Assembly (NCBI RefSeq): GCF_000208745.1
Contig: NC_030850.1
Location: 36,002,803 to 36,066,802 of the forward strand
DNA from: Theobroma cacao
Lineage: Eukaryota; Streptophyta; Magnoliopsida; Malvales; Malvaceae
Reading direction: 5' to 3'
DNA length: 64,000 bases
Below, piece by piece: positions 35,587-46,629 of the stretch. Below the pieces are notes generated by a model. The model did not search any database. It was given only the letters and a program-made list of their open reading frames with translations, and was not told the origin of the DNA. Both the position numbers and the translations under genes were made by a program. The number at the start of each line of letters is the position of its first letter. Position 1 is the stretch's first letter.

Positions 35587-35816
35587 ATCATGTGATTTCT
35601 GAGCAAAATGCTCTGTTCTGTATAGTTTAGATAGTTTATTTGGATTCTTGTGATGCTACCACTACTCTTGAGTAGCAGACTTTGTTGGAAAATGTACTAA
35701 GGCATTAACCTCACCATTTCTCATATGCCACGAAGAGTCTTTAGCAGTTAAGCTTAAGACTCGAATTGGCAATTTAGTGAAGAGATTAATAAAAATTACT
35801 TTTCCAAAAATAAAAA
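35587..35816 (+). mobile_element. Truncated LINE-like retroposon with 10-bp target duplication
   Basis: The sequence AACATTGGCT occurs on both sides (35577-35586 and 35817-35826), and in the homologous place upstream of copy A (about 15338-15350) it occurs once with no insertion. The insert ends in an A-rich tail (CCAAAAATAAAAAA) preceded by TTAATAAAAATTAC, as in plant LINE 3' ends. At 230 bp it would be a strongly 5'-truncated copy; a SINE is the alternative. Confidence 0.7.
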
Positions 35817-35826
35817 AACATTGGCT

Positions 35827-36454
35827 TTTCCATCAATGCAGTAATTGATTAGAAAAAGCACAAGACTTAGCAAGAGATCAAAGTCTCTCAAGTCGATATA
35901 TAGTCTTTGATAGCATCTCAATCAAATTAAATTGTTCAAGTGTCACATCTGAAATAAATTTGTAAATCAAAAAGTTATAACATATGGAATTAAAGCAGCA
36001 TTTTAAACTCTGAAGTAGTTTTTAGCTTACATATACCTTTAAGAAACAAGTTTTATTAAGTGAAAGGTTAACAAATAGAGACTGTGTTTATAATTCTCAT
36101 TAATTCTTATCAAAGTTTAAATCTAATCTAAATTGATTAATAATAAGTCATGAATTTTATTTATTTATAATTTCATAATATATCTTAAATTTGAACACGT
36201 GAGCTGCACATGTAATTTTTCATATTTATAAAAGATAAATATTAGAAATAAATTATACTTAATGATAATAAATTTTAATTTAGTTTATACTACATCATAT
36301 AATGTTGCTCAACATATTTATAATTATACCTAAATTATTATATTAAATTTTAAAATCCATATAAATTATATGATTTCAAGTAAAATTATTCAATTAAATA
36401 CACGATGACATAATTCATAGAAGTCAAGTCTTGACTTATCATGTTGTCAAGAGA
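35827..36454. other. AT-rich flank shared between duplication units, no gene
   Basis: Aligns by eye with about 15350-15990 upstream of copy A. It contains no exon-like frame. Confidence 0.5.
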
Positions 36455-37000
36455 GTATATTGGAAGATTGTAACTCTTCTTCACTGTAGAATAGGTTGGT
36501 GGAGAAACTCATGTTTAAGTTGATCATATATGGCAAGTTCTTATTGTTGCATGTTGATTCCCAGAGCACCGAAATTTAAAGACCTTTATTTCCGCAGTCA
36601 AAGTCTTTTAAAAGTGAAGAGTGATGACTATGAATAGAGATGCAGAGAGTGGAATTTCGATTCTTACACAAAAAATTCATGGTGTGGCACACTTCTGTTT
36701 TTGCCTAATTTTTCTTCAAGTTCGTTATCTGGGTCCAAAATTTTTTGCTCAACCGTGAGAACGTCTTTCACAGGGGATCAGCTTTTGCCATACAGATTAG
36801 TTTCTTTCTGTGACTCAACGACGCAGTGTCTTGCAAGTAGCAACCATACTTCCAGGGAGTAGTAGCCGCGTGGGTCCAACTGAGGAAGCATTCCTAGAAT
36901 CATCCAGGAACAAGTACAGGAAATACTTGTGTGACGCCCCCATTGACTGCTTATTTTCACATTGGAGAAGTTTTGCCCTGATGGACATGTATAATAAATT
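36455..37000 (-). pseudogene. LRR-RLK relic: membrane-segment piece fused to 5' end
   Basis: About 36460-36505 matches the region just before the transmembrane segment in copies C and D (GATTGTAACTCTTCTTCACTG, AATAGGTTGG). It is joined directly at about 36507 to the start-codon region and conserved upstream block (36510-36715, then 36835-37000). Everything between, the whole LRR array, is deleted. This is a sixth member of the receptor family in the window, reduced to fragments. Confidence 0.65.
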
Positions 37001-38365
37001 TTGAGCGTATTCTGGTTATTTTTCCTCTTTCTGATCTTCAGAAAGCAAGAGAACTGATTACTTACGAGTCTAAAGGTCTCCTTCCATGTATATGGAAGGG
37101 AAAATTCTAAGGTCTCTTAATTATTGTTCGTCGGTTTGCAACAACTCCACAGATTTCAATATAGCAGTTTTTTTGATAAGTAATAAATTATAGAGAAAAT
37201 TGTGAGAAATTGTAAACTTCATAAATTTAGTATGCCATACCAAGTCTTTAGCCTGCAGAAGACTTTACCTGGCACAAAGAAACCGGCATGAGATAAGATC
37301 AGAAAAATATACACAGCTTGCCACTGAACACTAAAATGCTACCAGAACAAAACAGTAAACAAAAGCTCGCCATCAAACTCAAAACAACAAAAGCCGAGCA
37401 CAATCCTACCACATGGTTACTTCAGAACTCATCCCAGGTGATGAATCCTCCCAATCAAACGCAAGGAATATCACCCGATAACACAACAAACCCAAAAAGA
37501 AACCAAATCGCAAAACACAGACCAATGTCAATGTAGTGATTGATTATAAGAAGCACAAGACTTAGCAAGAGATCAAAGTCTCTCAAGTCAATAGTCTCTG
37601 ATAGCTTTTCAGTCAAGTTAAATTGTTTAAATGTCACGTCTGAAAATGAATTGAAATAAAAAAATTACAACGTATGGAATTCAATGTAATCTAAATTGAT
37701 TATTAATAAATTGTGAACTTTTTTATTTATAATTTCATAATACTTTATATTTAACTTTTATATATATAGTACTCAAACACATGTGTTGCACATGTAACTT
37801 TACATATTGATTAAAAATAAATATTAAAATTACTTATAGTTAATGATGGATGAATAAAATCTGCTTTTCCAAAAAAAAAAAAATTGCTTGACATCTTTTT
37901 AATTATACCTAATTGATTATAATAAACTTTAAAGTTTATTGAAATTATATGATTTCAAGTATATCTATCTCATTAAATACACATTTAGGTAGAATGCCAA
38001 CTCTTGGAAAATTAAAAAATTTTCAACCTTAAATAAAGACTCTTATTACTCAAAAGCCTTTTGCTGTAAAAAAGACAGATCAATGGCCACAACTTGCTGT
38101 GAGGTTTTTTTTTTTTTTTGTAAGGCAGATTTATTAGCATCAGCATTAGTGTGCCATCCATAGTCGCAAATCTTTTGGTTTAAGACTATTGTTGGCATCA
38201 ACCTAACCTGAGCTTCAGAAGAATTAGAGCATTTACAGTTCAATCTGCTCAAAAGACTTTGGCAGAGGCTTATCCTGTCTTGATTTGTCCAAGAGACTCT
38301 TCAAAATGAAAGAAGCTAGCCTAACCTCTTGAAGACAACCAAACTGTGAACAAGAACACACACAA
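37001..38365. other. Intergenic with retroposon-like pieces, no gene
   Basis: About 37160-37520 shares AACCAAATCGCAAAACACAG and the CCAGGTGATGAATCCTCC block with 22350-22440, so it is another copy of the same insertion. An A-run follows AATAAAATCTGCTTTTCC at about 37855-37885, as in LINE 3' ends. A T-run at about 38106-38124 suggests the tail of a minus-strand retroposon. Confidence 0.45.
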
Positions 38366-38369
38366 GGCA

Positions 38370-39073
38370 GAATTCAGAATTTACAAACCACAGAATTACT
38401 GTGAGGTTATATGGATAAAACACCTTCTGTCAAACTTTGGAGTCAAACATGAAAAGGCAGTAAAGTTATATTGTGATAGCCAATCAGCTATACATATTAG
38501 CAAAAATCGTTTTTCACGAGAGGACAAAACACATTGAAATGGATTGCCATTTCATTCAAGAGAAGGTTATGACAGAAGTGATCAAGCCAATATACATCTC
38601 AAGATTCTCAACAAATCTGCAGATAGCAGACATGTTTACAAAGGCTTTGCAGCCTAAGCAATTTCAGAATCTGTTGAGCAAGATGAACGTTGACAACGTC
38701 CATCGTTCATATTGAGGGGGAGTATCAAAGATGAGATGGAGAAATAAGTCCTAGAGTACTATAAATGGCTGAACACTTGATGAAGAAGAGAAGTCAAGAC
38801 TCTGAAGTGAAGCCACAAGCAGGACAGGGGGAGCTGTTGTACGCACCGTTTTATTAAACACAGGAAGAAAGGCAATAGAATAGATGAAGCACACCGTTTT
38901 ACTGATAAGCCATTCTTTCAAAAATTAGCTAAGATTAGTTAAGTTGCTTAACTTAGGATTAGTTAGAGTTTTTTTTCTCTTTCATCTGAACATAGTGCTG
39001 TATATATTCAACTTGTACCGTACCCTATTTTTCTAATGAGAATGTTCCCATTATTCTCCCATCCTGCTGCGCA
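38370..39073 (+). mobile_element. Ty1-copia retrotransposon relic (RNase H end plus LTR-like piece)
   Basis: About 38395-38715 encodes the C-terminal end of a copia polyprotein, the RNase H region (YCDSQSAIHISKN, then in another frame HIEMDCHFIQEKV and ADMFTKAL), broken by a frameshift near 38515. A polypurine tract (TTGAGGGGGAG) follows the stop at about 38714, and a second purine run at about 38824-38834 precedes TGTTGTACGC, a copia-like LTR start; a possible end is GCGCA at 39073. The LTR limits are uncertain. No gag, protease or integrase is present. Confidence 0.7.
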
Positions 39074-40534
39074 GTCTTTTGACTTCCACCATGTTTTTCA
39101 CAAGGTCTTCTAGATGTGACAGTAATGCCGTATAGATTAGTCTGGTTGTGACGAACTGTCTAGCAAGTAGCAACCATACTTCCAGGAAGCAATAGCCGCG
39201 TGGGTCCAACTGAGGAAGCATTCCTAGAATCATCATCAGGAATAAGTACAGGATATACTTGTCTATCACGCCCACTGACTGCTTATTTTCACATTGGAGA
39301 AGTTTGGCCCCGATGGACAAGGATAATAAATGTTTACAACAACTACATAGATTTACAACATTCTGTTTGATACCTCACTTCCTCCACGCGGTAGGAAATC
39401 TATATATTTATCTCAATGCACTTAAAACAGTGGTGTTGCAACAATCCAGCTTTCCGTAGCTAGATAAAATTCAGTTGCTGTTACATAGAATTTTAGGTTT
39501 GAATAAGCACCATGGCTACTCATGTTTTTCTTGATCTTACATGTTGGATCTGATGTGATTGTGAAATTTTTAACATTAATGTGCCTTTATAATCAAAATT
39601 AAGGACATTGTTCTTTCCATCAATATAGTAATTGCTTAGAAGAAGCACAAGACTAGCGAAATCAAAGTCTCTCAAGTCATTAGTCTTTAATATCATTTCA
39701 GTTAAATTAATTAAATTGTTTAAATGTCACATCCGAAAATGAAAGTGAGAACGTCAAGGTAAATTTCTTCAAACCTGGATTAATATCTCGAAAATTATAC
39801 CCTTTTTGCTCCCCCATTTGAGATGGAAGACATAAATCTGGAGAAATTCATTTTTTTTTTTTGGAAAGAAACATAAATCTAGAGAAATTCATAAGGGTGC
39901 ATTTCTACTTTTTTTTAGATTAATAATTTGAGCACCAATTATAATATCTTAATTTTTGTTCCTGCAAGTCCTAAGAGAATGCTGACCACCTCATCATAAA
40001 AGAAAAAAAAGGAAAGGTAAAACCCGAAGAAAGGAATCAATGAGAAACCAAAAACCAGAAGTAGTAGGAATCAAAGCCAATCCTGAGATCAATATTTCGT
40101 GTTCCCCTAACCACAGAGGCATCCAACTTTTTCATTATCGACTATTATGAGTAGAAATTTAACCTATCTAATTTAATCTTTTCGAGCAAGAATTTCAAAT
40201 GGATAGATCGAAAGTCCCCTGTAATTCTACCTAAGTAGACAGATTGGAGGTCTTGTAAGTTTCTCAAGGTAAGCATAAACTTGTAAACCTTGAAACCTCA
40301 AGGTGGAGAGATTCCAAAGGTGTTCATAGTTTACAAGATAAGGATGTTAAACCCAAGAGATCTTCCAAGTTTTGCATGCATGACAAGCAAATTCTAGGAC
40401 AATGCTTATTAAACCCCCTCCCCACGAAAATAAGTATATTTCTGCAAATTTGATTCCTTTGTCTTTCTATATATATTTGACAAATAAAAGAAAAAGTAAA
40501 AAGCAAAAGTATAAAAATTTTTATAGTGGTTTTC
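39074..40534. other. Upstream region of the intact MATH gene
   Basis: About 39165-39330 is another copy of the second conserved upstream block of the receptor family, without a receptor attached. From about 39830 onward the sequence matches 9960-10430, and from about 40140 it is the pre-MATH flank found in relic form in units A, C and D. The promoter of the MATH gene should lie in the last few hundred bases. Confidence 0.5.
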
Positions 40535-41970
40535 ATGGATGACAACTCCAAAAAACTTGGTAAGTTCTCTTCCTTCTCCTTGGAATTTGTCCCTTCTAAT
40601 TGTTATAATTAGTCGACTTGAAAGCAAGGATGCTAGCCTTTTTCTCTGGCTATGTTTGTAGGAATCAGAAGAACCATAAGAGATTTCCCTCCAGCTCACT
40701 ACTTATTTAAAGTAGAATCGTTCTCTTTGTTGGCCAAAACAGGGGTTGATAAGTATGAATCTGATGTATTTGAAGCTGCGGGTCACAAATGGTTAGTGTT
40801 TTCTTTTCATTAGTTACTTTTCTTTGAACTTCTTTTCCTTTCTTTCTTCAAATTAAATTGGTTTTCCTTTAGGAGATTGTCACTCTACCCAAACGGAGAC
40901 AATAAAAGCAACGGAAGTGGCTTCATCTCCCTTTACTTGGTAATTGACGAAACAGAAAATTTACCTCATACTTGGGAAGTCAATGTCAGCTTCAGGTTAT
41001 TCATGCTTGACCAGATTCGGGACAAGTACTTAACCATTGAAGGTATACTATGTACCAGCTTCAGGTTATTTGTCCTTCGTTTCTTTAAATTTCGCATCCT
41101 TTTTTTGTCATCATGGCAGACCATTTGTTAATATGCTGATAATTTTACAGACGCTGATGGGGCAGTCAAGAGATTTCATTGGATGAAGACTGAATGGGGC
41201 TTCGCCCAATTACTCTCCCTCGAGTCATTTTATAACACTTCCAATGGTTACCTTATTGGTGATTGTTGCATATTTGGGGCAGAGGTTTTTCTAATGGAAC
41301 GCAATTGTAAATGGGAGTGTCTTTCCATGATCAAGGAGCCTGAGGACAATACCATAACTTTCAAGATGGACAATTTCTCGAAATTAGACAAGAAGTATTA
41401 TGAATCTTCCGTTCATACCATCGGGGATTCAAAATGGTACCTTCTAATTGAATTTGGCCACTTCATTTTCGTATTGTTACCCAAATTAAATCGAAAATTG
41501 CTAATCACAGATAGCTGCTGCCGCTTGTGCCTTTTGGCCTTATAGGAAATTGACAGTCTATCCCAAGGGAAACGTAAAATTTAAGGGCAAAGCACTCTCT
41601 CTCTTCCTAGAGTTAGTCGAGGCCGAGAAGCTTCCCCCTAAGCGGAAAGTATATGCAGAATACAAGCTACGGGTAAGGAACCAAATCAACGGTAATCACA
41701 TGGAATTCACAGGTAAACAAGAAAACCTGGCCAATTAAGTGTTATTGATATTAGCTTTGTTTGTTGTCTGCTGATGTTCTTGATTTTCCATTTCTGTTTT
41801 CATCACTTGCAGTCGAACGTTGGTTCAGTGCAACAAGTGTAAACTGGGGTTATCCACAATTCATTGCGCTGAAGCTTCTCCACGATGCATCCAAGGGTTA
41901 CATTGTCTATGATAGTCTGATTGTTGAAGCAGAAATTGCCCTCGTTTCTAAAGTCAAGCGTTTCTCATAA
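40535..41970 (+). CDS. Two-MATH-domain protein, copy 2 (intact, six exons)
   Basis: Exons 40535-40559, 40662-40791, 40873-41042, 41151-41436, 41546-41712 and 41813-41970 give 312 codons (311 residues). Every intron is GT...AG and the phases close perfectly. The first exon has only 25 nt and supplies MDDNSKKL. Two MATH domains fill the protein: residues about 15-145 (RDFPPAHYLFKVESFS ... NVSFRLFMLDQ) and about 168-305 (ITFKMDNFSKLD ... ALVSKVKRF). There is no BTB, protease or membrane segment. Plant proteins of this type are adaptors of unknown partner in most cases; MATH folds bind short peptide motifs. It is the only clearly complete MATH gene here and has the same upstream sequence as the relics, so it represents their parent type. 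Confidence 0.88.
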
Positions 41971-42884
41971 ATAGATTCAATCTGGTGTTAACAGTACTAT
42001 CGAATGTCTGAATTTGTTTCATGTTCTGGGCATCCTGTTCTAAATCATGATGAACAATGAAAATGTTTAATTGTTTTCAGTACGCAAGATTGAATAATCA
42101 TGTTATATCTTCTTTGGTTAATTAATTTTTGAAAATAAAAATATCTTTTACAATTCGTTACGAGCTGGAATACATATTTAGATTGTATATATTAACTTAT
42201 AAAAATAATATTAATATAGAAATTGACACCAATACATGAATCATCATTAATTAAATTATCATTATAAATATACTCTAAACAAAGTAAGATATTATCATCG
42301 CCAAGTCGGTACGAAGTGGACATACTGAAATTTGCTCAATTTTCTTTAAAAGGAATGATACTATCCAAATTTACTGATTCTATTCAAGTTCAATTCTATA
42401 GTTTGTGAATTTGACTTTTACATATATATATGTCTCAATCCATTGAATCAAATGGTTCAAATTATAGAAATTATGTTGATAAAATGGTCAAAATGTACAA
42501 GCCAGCCCTCTGAAAATGAGAGATGGCAAATTCTTGGGAGGGAATGAAGCAATAAGAAGAGCAGCAAAGTTGCTTATTTGCAAACGTTGCGGCTGCTCAA
42601 GAAACAGCCTCTCTCGACATATACTACCTTTCCTTGTAAAGCCAACATTCCTAAACCATCGCAATGCTCCTCAGTTTTTTTGCAATATATATTCCCATAC
42701 TCACCCCCTCTCTCGAATATATACTACCTTTTCCTTGTAAAGCCAACATTCCTGAACCATCGCAATGTTCTTCACTTGGATTGCAGTATATATCCCCATA
42801 CTCATCCCCCCTTTCACTCCCTATGTCCAGTTTGAAAACACACAGAATTACGAGTCATCCTCTTCATTTTTCCGTGAAAATCCC
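41971..42884. other. Intergenic with a ~110-bp tandem duplication
   Basis: About 42612-42710 and 42713-42820 are two copies of a block containing CATATACTACCTTTCCTTGT and AACATTCCTRAACCATCGCA. It lies directly upstream of the next gene and may be in its promoter or leader. The first 500 bp are AT-rich and featureless. Confidence 0.55.
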
Positions 42885-43644
42885 ATGGAGGAACCAAGGA
42901 GGACTCGGTATTCGGGAGAAAGAGCGCCGCCAGGTGGTGGCCGTGGCTGTCAACGTGGACGTGGCCGTGGCTGTGGACGTGGACGTGGCCGTGGCCATGG
43001 ACATGGCTCGGTGAATTATCATGCCGAATGCTCTGATCATCAACCTGCCCAGCCTACTATCATGGAAAATAGGGTGACTGCTGTACCAAATGCAAAACCG
43101 GTTCCAATTAAACTAAATCCTAATGCTAAGGAGTATTATCCCCTTCCTGAATCAGATCGGTCCTTGTTCCTAACATTCTCGTACGGACGCCCGATACCAG
43201 AGATGGAAATTGCCAAATTCTTTAACTCGTAAGTGTACATAGGAGCATTTTAAATGTGACTTCAAACACTCACAAACTTCCACCGATCTAATTCCCATGC
43301 CCTCAAACTATCAAAATGAATAGAAATAATCCAAAAAAGAAAACCCTATTGTTTATTTTCTTAGAATAATTTTGTTTCCAGTGATAATTGAGAATGATTA
43401 TATGTTCATTGTGTGCAGCACATACTGGGAATGTGTGGAAAGGGTATACGTGCATTGGCCAGCCCCGTGGAATAAAAATCAAATACCATTATTTGGAAAG
43501 ATTGTTTTCAAGGAAGCTAGTATTCCATTAATGATGACTGCTTTTGGAACGAAACAATGCATGTTCAACATTGATGGTAACCCGCTCTGGTGCAAGAAGT
43601 TTGAGCTCAATAAGACGCGCTCCCCTAAATGGAACAATAAGTAA
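42885..43644 (+). CDS. G/R-rich protein with RRM-like fold (uncharacterised plant family)
   Basis: Two exons, 42885-43228 and 43419-43644, with GT-AG borders and matching phase give 189 residues. The ATG at 42885 is the first that keeps only the G/R-rich head. Residues about 17-41 form an RG/CG/HG-rich run like RGG boxes that bind RNA. Residues about 94-176 (LFLTFSYGRPIP, then IVFKEAS, FNIDGNPLWCKKF) match a group of plant proteins usually described as uncharacterised with LFLTFSKGYP and a beta-strand pattern like an RRM. An RNA-binding role is an inference. The frame upstream of 42885 stays open, so an earlier start is possible but has no support. Confidence 0.7.
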
Positions 43645-44758
43645 AATACTTAATCTGTTGCATATGCAACTCTACATGCATGATGCGTTGATATAAATAA
43701 TACAACTATTATCAATAATAAATCAAGCCTTTCTTTCGTTATTGTATGATTTGATCTCTGTCCTCAAGCTTTATCATACAATATTCAGATTTATGAGTTC
43801 CGACGGTTCGAATGGGGGTGTCAGCACTGTTTCAATGGGCCTGTGAAAATCAGCGAGTCCAACCGAGGGCTTTCTACCGATTTTCTTAGCCCAGAATTGA
43901 GGTCTGTGGATCGGCTGTTGTCTGCCACGGCCTGAACTTCTTCATCCTCATGGTCATGGATGGTTCTGTTGGAACATAAACTTTTCCAAGAATTACAACC
44001 AATTTCCAGGAAATAACCTTGAAAGTGGTAGTAAACATTTTTTTTTTTCTGAATGCTTTCTCGTGTCATCCTCCTCACTGCAGAAAAGCAATACCTTCAA
44101 CTTGAAATGTTCATGTAAAGTCCATGGTTAACACAAAGAATAATGAAATTGGGTTTGACAGGTATTTGTTTGATGTAGACCAATTCATTCCACGCAACTA
44201 TGCTCTCACGCAACCATAATTATGCAAGCAAAGGAAAATTATATATATATTTATATATATATATATATATATATTTCTTTATTTTTTTTTATTTTTATAA
44301 ATTTTAAAATATAAAATTTAAAATATAACATAATATTCCTTATCCAATCTCATAACATTCTGTCGTTATCAACCATCTTGTCTATTTTTTCTTAATTCTA
44401 ACATCACTTCGTCATAAATCATTATTCTTTTCGTAAAAAGTCTAATTTGATAAGGCAAATAATATCTATGATTATAAGAATTTTAACATCTTATACTTAT
44501 CCGAATTGAAACACTTTACATATTTTTTTATCACTTGATCATTTAAAAAATTAAATGAATGAAAAGAGATGAGTTTTTTATAAATGGATCATATTTCTTT
44601 TGAATAACAATAATAAAGGTAATTCTTTTTAATTGTAAAAATTTTATACTTCATAAATTTAAATTGAAAATTTTTAAATTGTAGGAGTATAAATGTTAAA
44701 CTATTTATTTTATTAATAACATAGATGACTATAAGCAGGAGAGAAAAGCGGGTAACAA
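43645..44758. other. Intergenic, no supported gene
   Basis: The first few hundred bases are probably the 3' untranslated region of the preceding gene. An AT microsatellite lies at about 44240-44272. A minus-strand frame at 43821-44078 has no recognisable domain. The last 450 bp are AT-rich and end 40 bp before the next gene. Confidence 0.5.
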
Positions 44759-46069
44759 ATGGCAGCGAGATTACCCAACTGTTTTATAGCTTCTATCCGA
44801 ACTCAAAACTACACTCGCGTGAAAACCAGAGACAGACAACCTTTGATTCGTCGGGAAAGTTTAATCCTTAAAGCGACAGCGATGGATTCCTCGGTGACAA
44901 AAACGTATCACCAGAACGTGGTGGTGATGAGGCACGGGGACCGTATGGACAATTTCGACCCCACGTGGGTAGTGACGGCGGAGAGGCCATGGGACCCACC
45001 GCTTATACATGACGGCTTGGTCAGGGCTTTCCGTACTGGTCGTGCGCTTCGTGCCCACCTAGGATTCCCGATCCACCGAGTCTTCGTCTCCCCCTTCCTC
45101 CGCTGCGTCCAGACCGCCTCAGAGGCTGTCGCCGCCCTTTGTGCCGTCGACGACGATCCCAATGCCAAGTCAGCCTGCGGCGTTATCTCTATCGACCCAT
45201 CAAAAGTCAAGGCTAGTCAGATCACTATACGTTGAAAAGCAATTTACATTTTTTTTTAAAAGTTTGTTGTTCAAATGCTTGAGTCCATTTTATTGTATTT
45301 TTCCAGGTTTCGATCGAGTATGGATTGTGTGAGATGTTAAGTAGAGAAGCAATTAGGCTTGATGTAGCGCCCAAAGATGGAATCTTTCGTTTCGATGTGC
45401 CACAGCTTGAGGCTATGCTGCCGAGTGGCACAGTGGATCCTACCGTGGAAAGAGTTTATAAAGAGGTAATGTGTTTGCAATGTGTTTGATCTATTTCCTT
45501 TACAATTTAGATTTTTGTCAGCTTAGCTGGATGCAGTTTTCCATGGCTGATTTGGGTTCTTTGTCTCAAAATCTACAGTTGCCGCAATGGGAAGAGACGG
45601 TGACTGGTTCGAGGACTAGATATGAACAAACCATTAAGGCACTCGCGGACAAATACCCCTCAGAAAACTTGCTATTAGTGACACATGGTAAGCTTGATTC
45701 TTCAATTCAGACAAGAATTGTAGTGACCATTTGTCATCTTTTCCAGCGGCTTCCAATTTGCAATGTCATGCTGAAGGATATCTGGTCTCTGAGTCTAAAC
45801 AATGTCATTTTTATTCCTATTTGAATTACTACCAAACACTTGGAGTGGTCATTGAGCTATGCATTTCATATGCAGGGGAAGGAGTTGGGGTTTCGGTTTC
45901 TGGATTCTTGGAGGACACAATTGTCGTTGAAGTAGATTATTGTGCTTACTCAGAACTAAGAAGACCAATCTCTTGCAAATACGAGCCAGTCGCTGCTGGA
46001 AAGTTTGAGGTGCTTACACAAAGTGGCAAGACTGGCGTTACTTACTATCCAACAAGCAACTTGACATAA
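44759..46069 (+). CDS. Histidine phosphatase superfamily (phosphoglycerate-mutase-like) protein
   Basis: Exons 44759-45211, 45307-45465, 45579-45687 and 45876-46069 give 304 residues with closing phases. The catalytic RHG is at residues 58-60 (VVVMRHGDRMD), and the second histidine near 240 is in VTHGEGVGV, split by the last intron. The plant family is annotated as phosphoglycerate mutase or UBASH3/STS-1-like; the true substrate is unknown and true glycolytic mutase activity is unlikely. The 41 residues before MDSSVTK are basic with few acids and could be an organelle-targeting extension; a start at that second methionine would give about 263 residues. The first intron appears to begin GC rather than GT (AAG then GCTAGT), since only that junction joins SKVK to VSIEYG in frame. 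Confidence 0.87.
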
Positions 46070-46629
46070 TGTTTAGATGGTAATGCCATAGAGATTCTTT
46101 GCCTTAAACCATGATGAAGGATGACTCCATGAATAACAATGTATAACCTTTGGCACGACAGTTTCATCTCAAGCATATCTCAGCCTTCCTCCTTGATGCG
46201 TCAGCTTTGTTTACATTATAACTTTTGTATCAATTCTTGATTTCATTGATTGAAGAAATAATCAATTTTAATTCATGAAACTGCCTTTTCCTTCCCCTGT
46301 TTTTTGTTAACAATGCAGACTGAGAAAATGAATGTGATGAACCAATGCCCATTTTTTCATTAGATAATGTGACATATTGATGCTGTTGATGTGAAAGTTT
46401 TAGTCTTGTTGTGGATCTGTCCTTCAGTCTGCCCAACAAATTGGCACCGCTTATAAGAAGTGGGAAGCATCTATTTGTTGCTCAAAAGAGTCTTTACAGT
46501 AACAGTATTCATCCCTTAAGAAAAAGAAAAACATCCTACACCTAGAAACAGGAATAAAATACAAGGGGTAAGTCAACATTGGAAAAACTAGTTAAAAGTT
46601 AACACTCAAGCAACCTTCTTGTCCCTGAA
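46070..46629. other. Region between two convergent 3' ends
   Basis: No gene. It holds the 3' untranslated parts of the phosphatase gene (+) and the MYB gene (-). Confidence 0.55.

Noticed and set aside
43821..44078. Minus-strand 85-residue frame between two genes
   Set aside because: No homology recognised and its position fits the 3' region of the plus-strand gene.
44861..45210. Minus-strand frames opposite the first phosphatase exon
   Set aside because: GC-rich antisense shadows of a well-supported exon.
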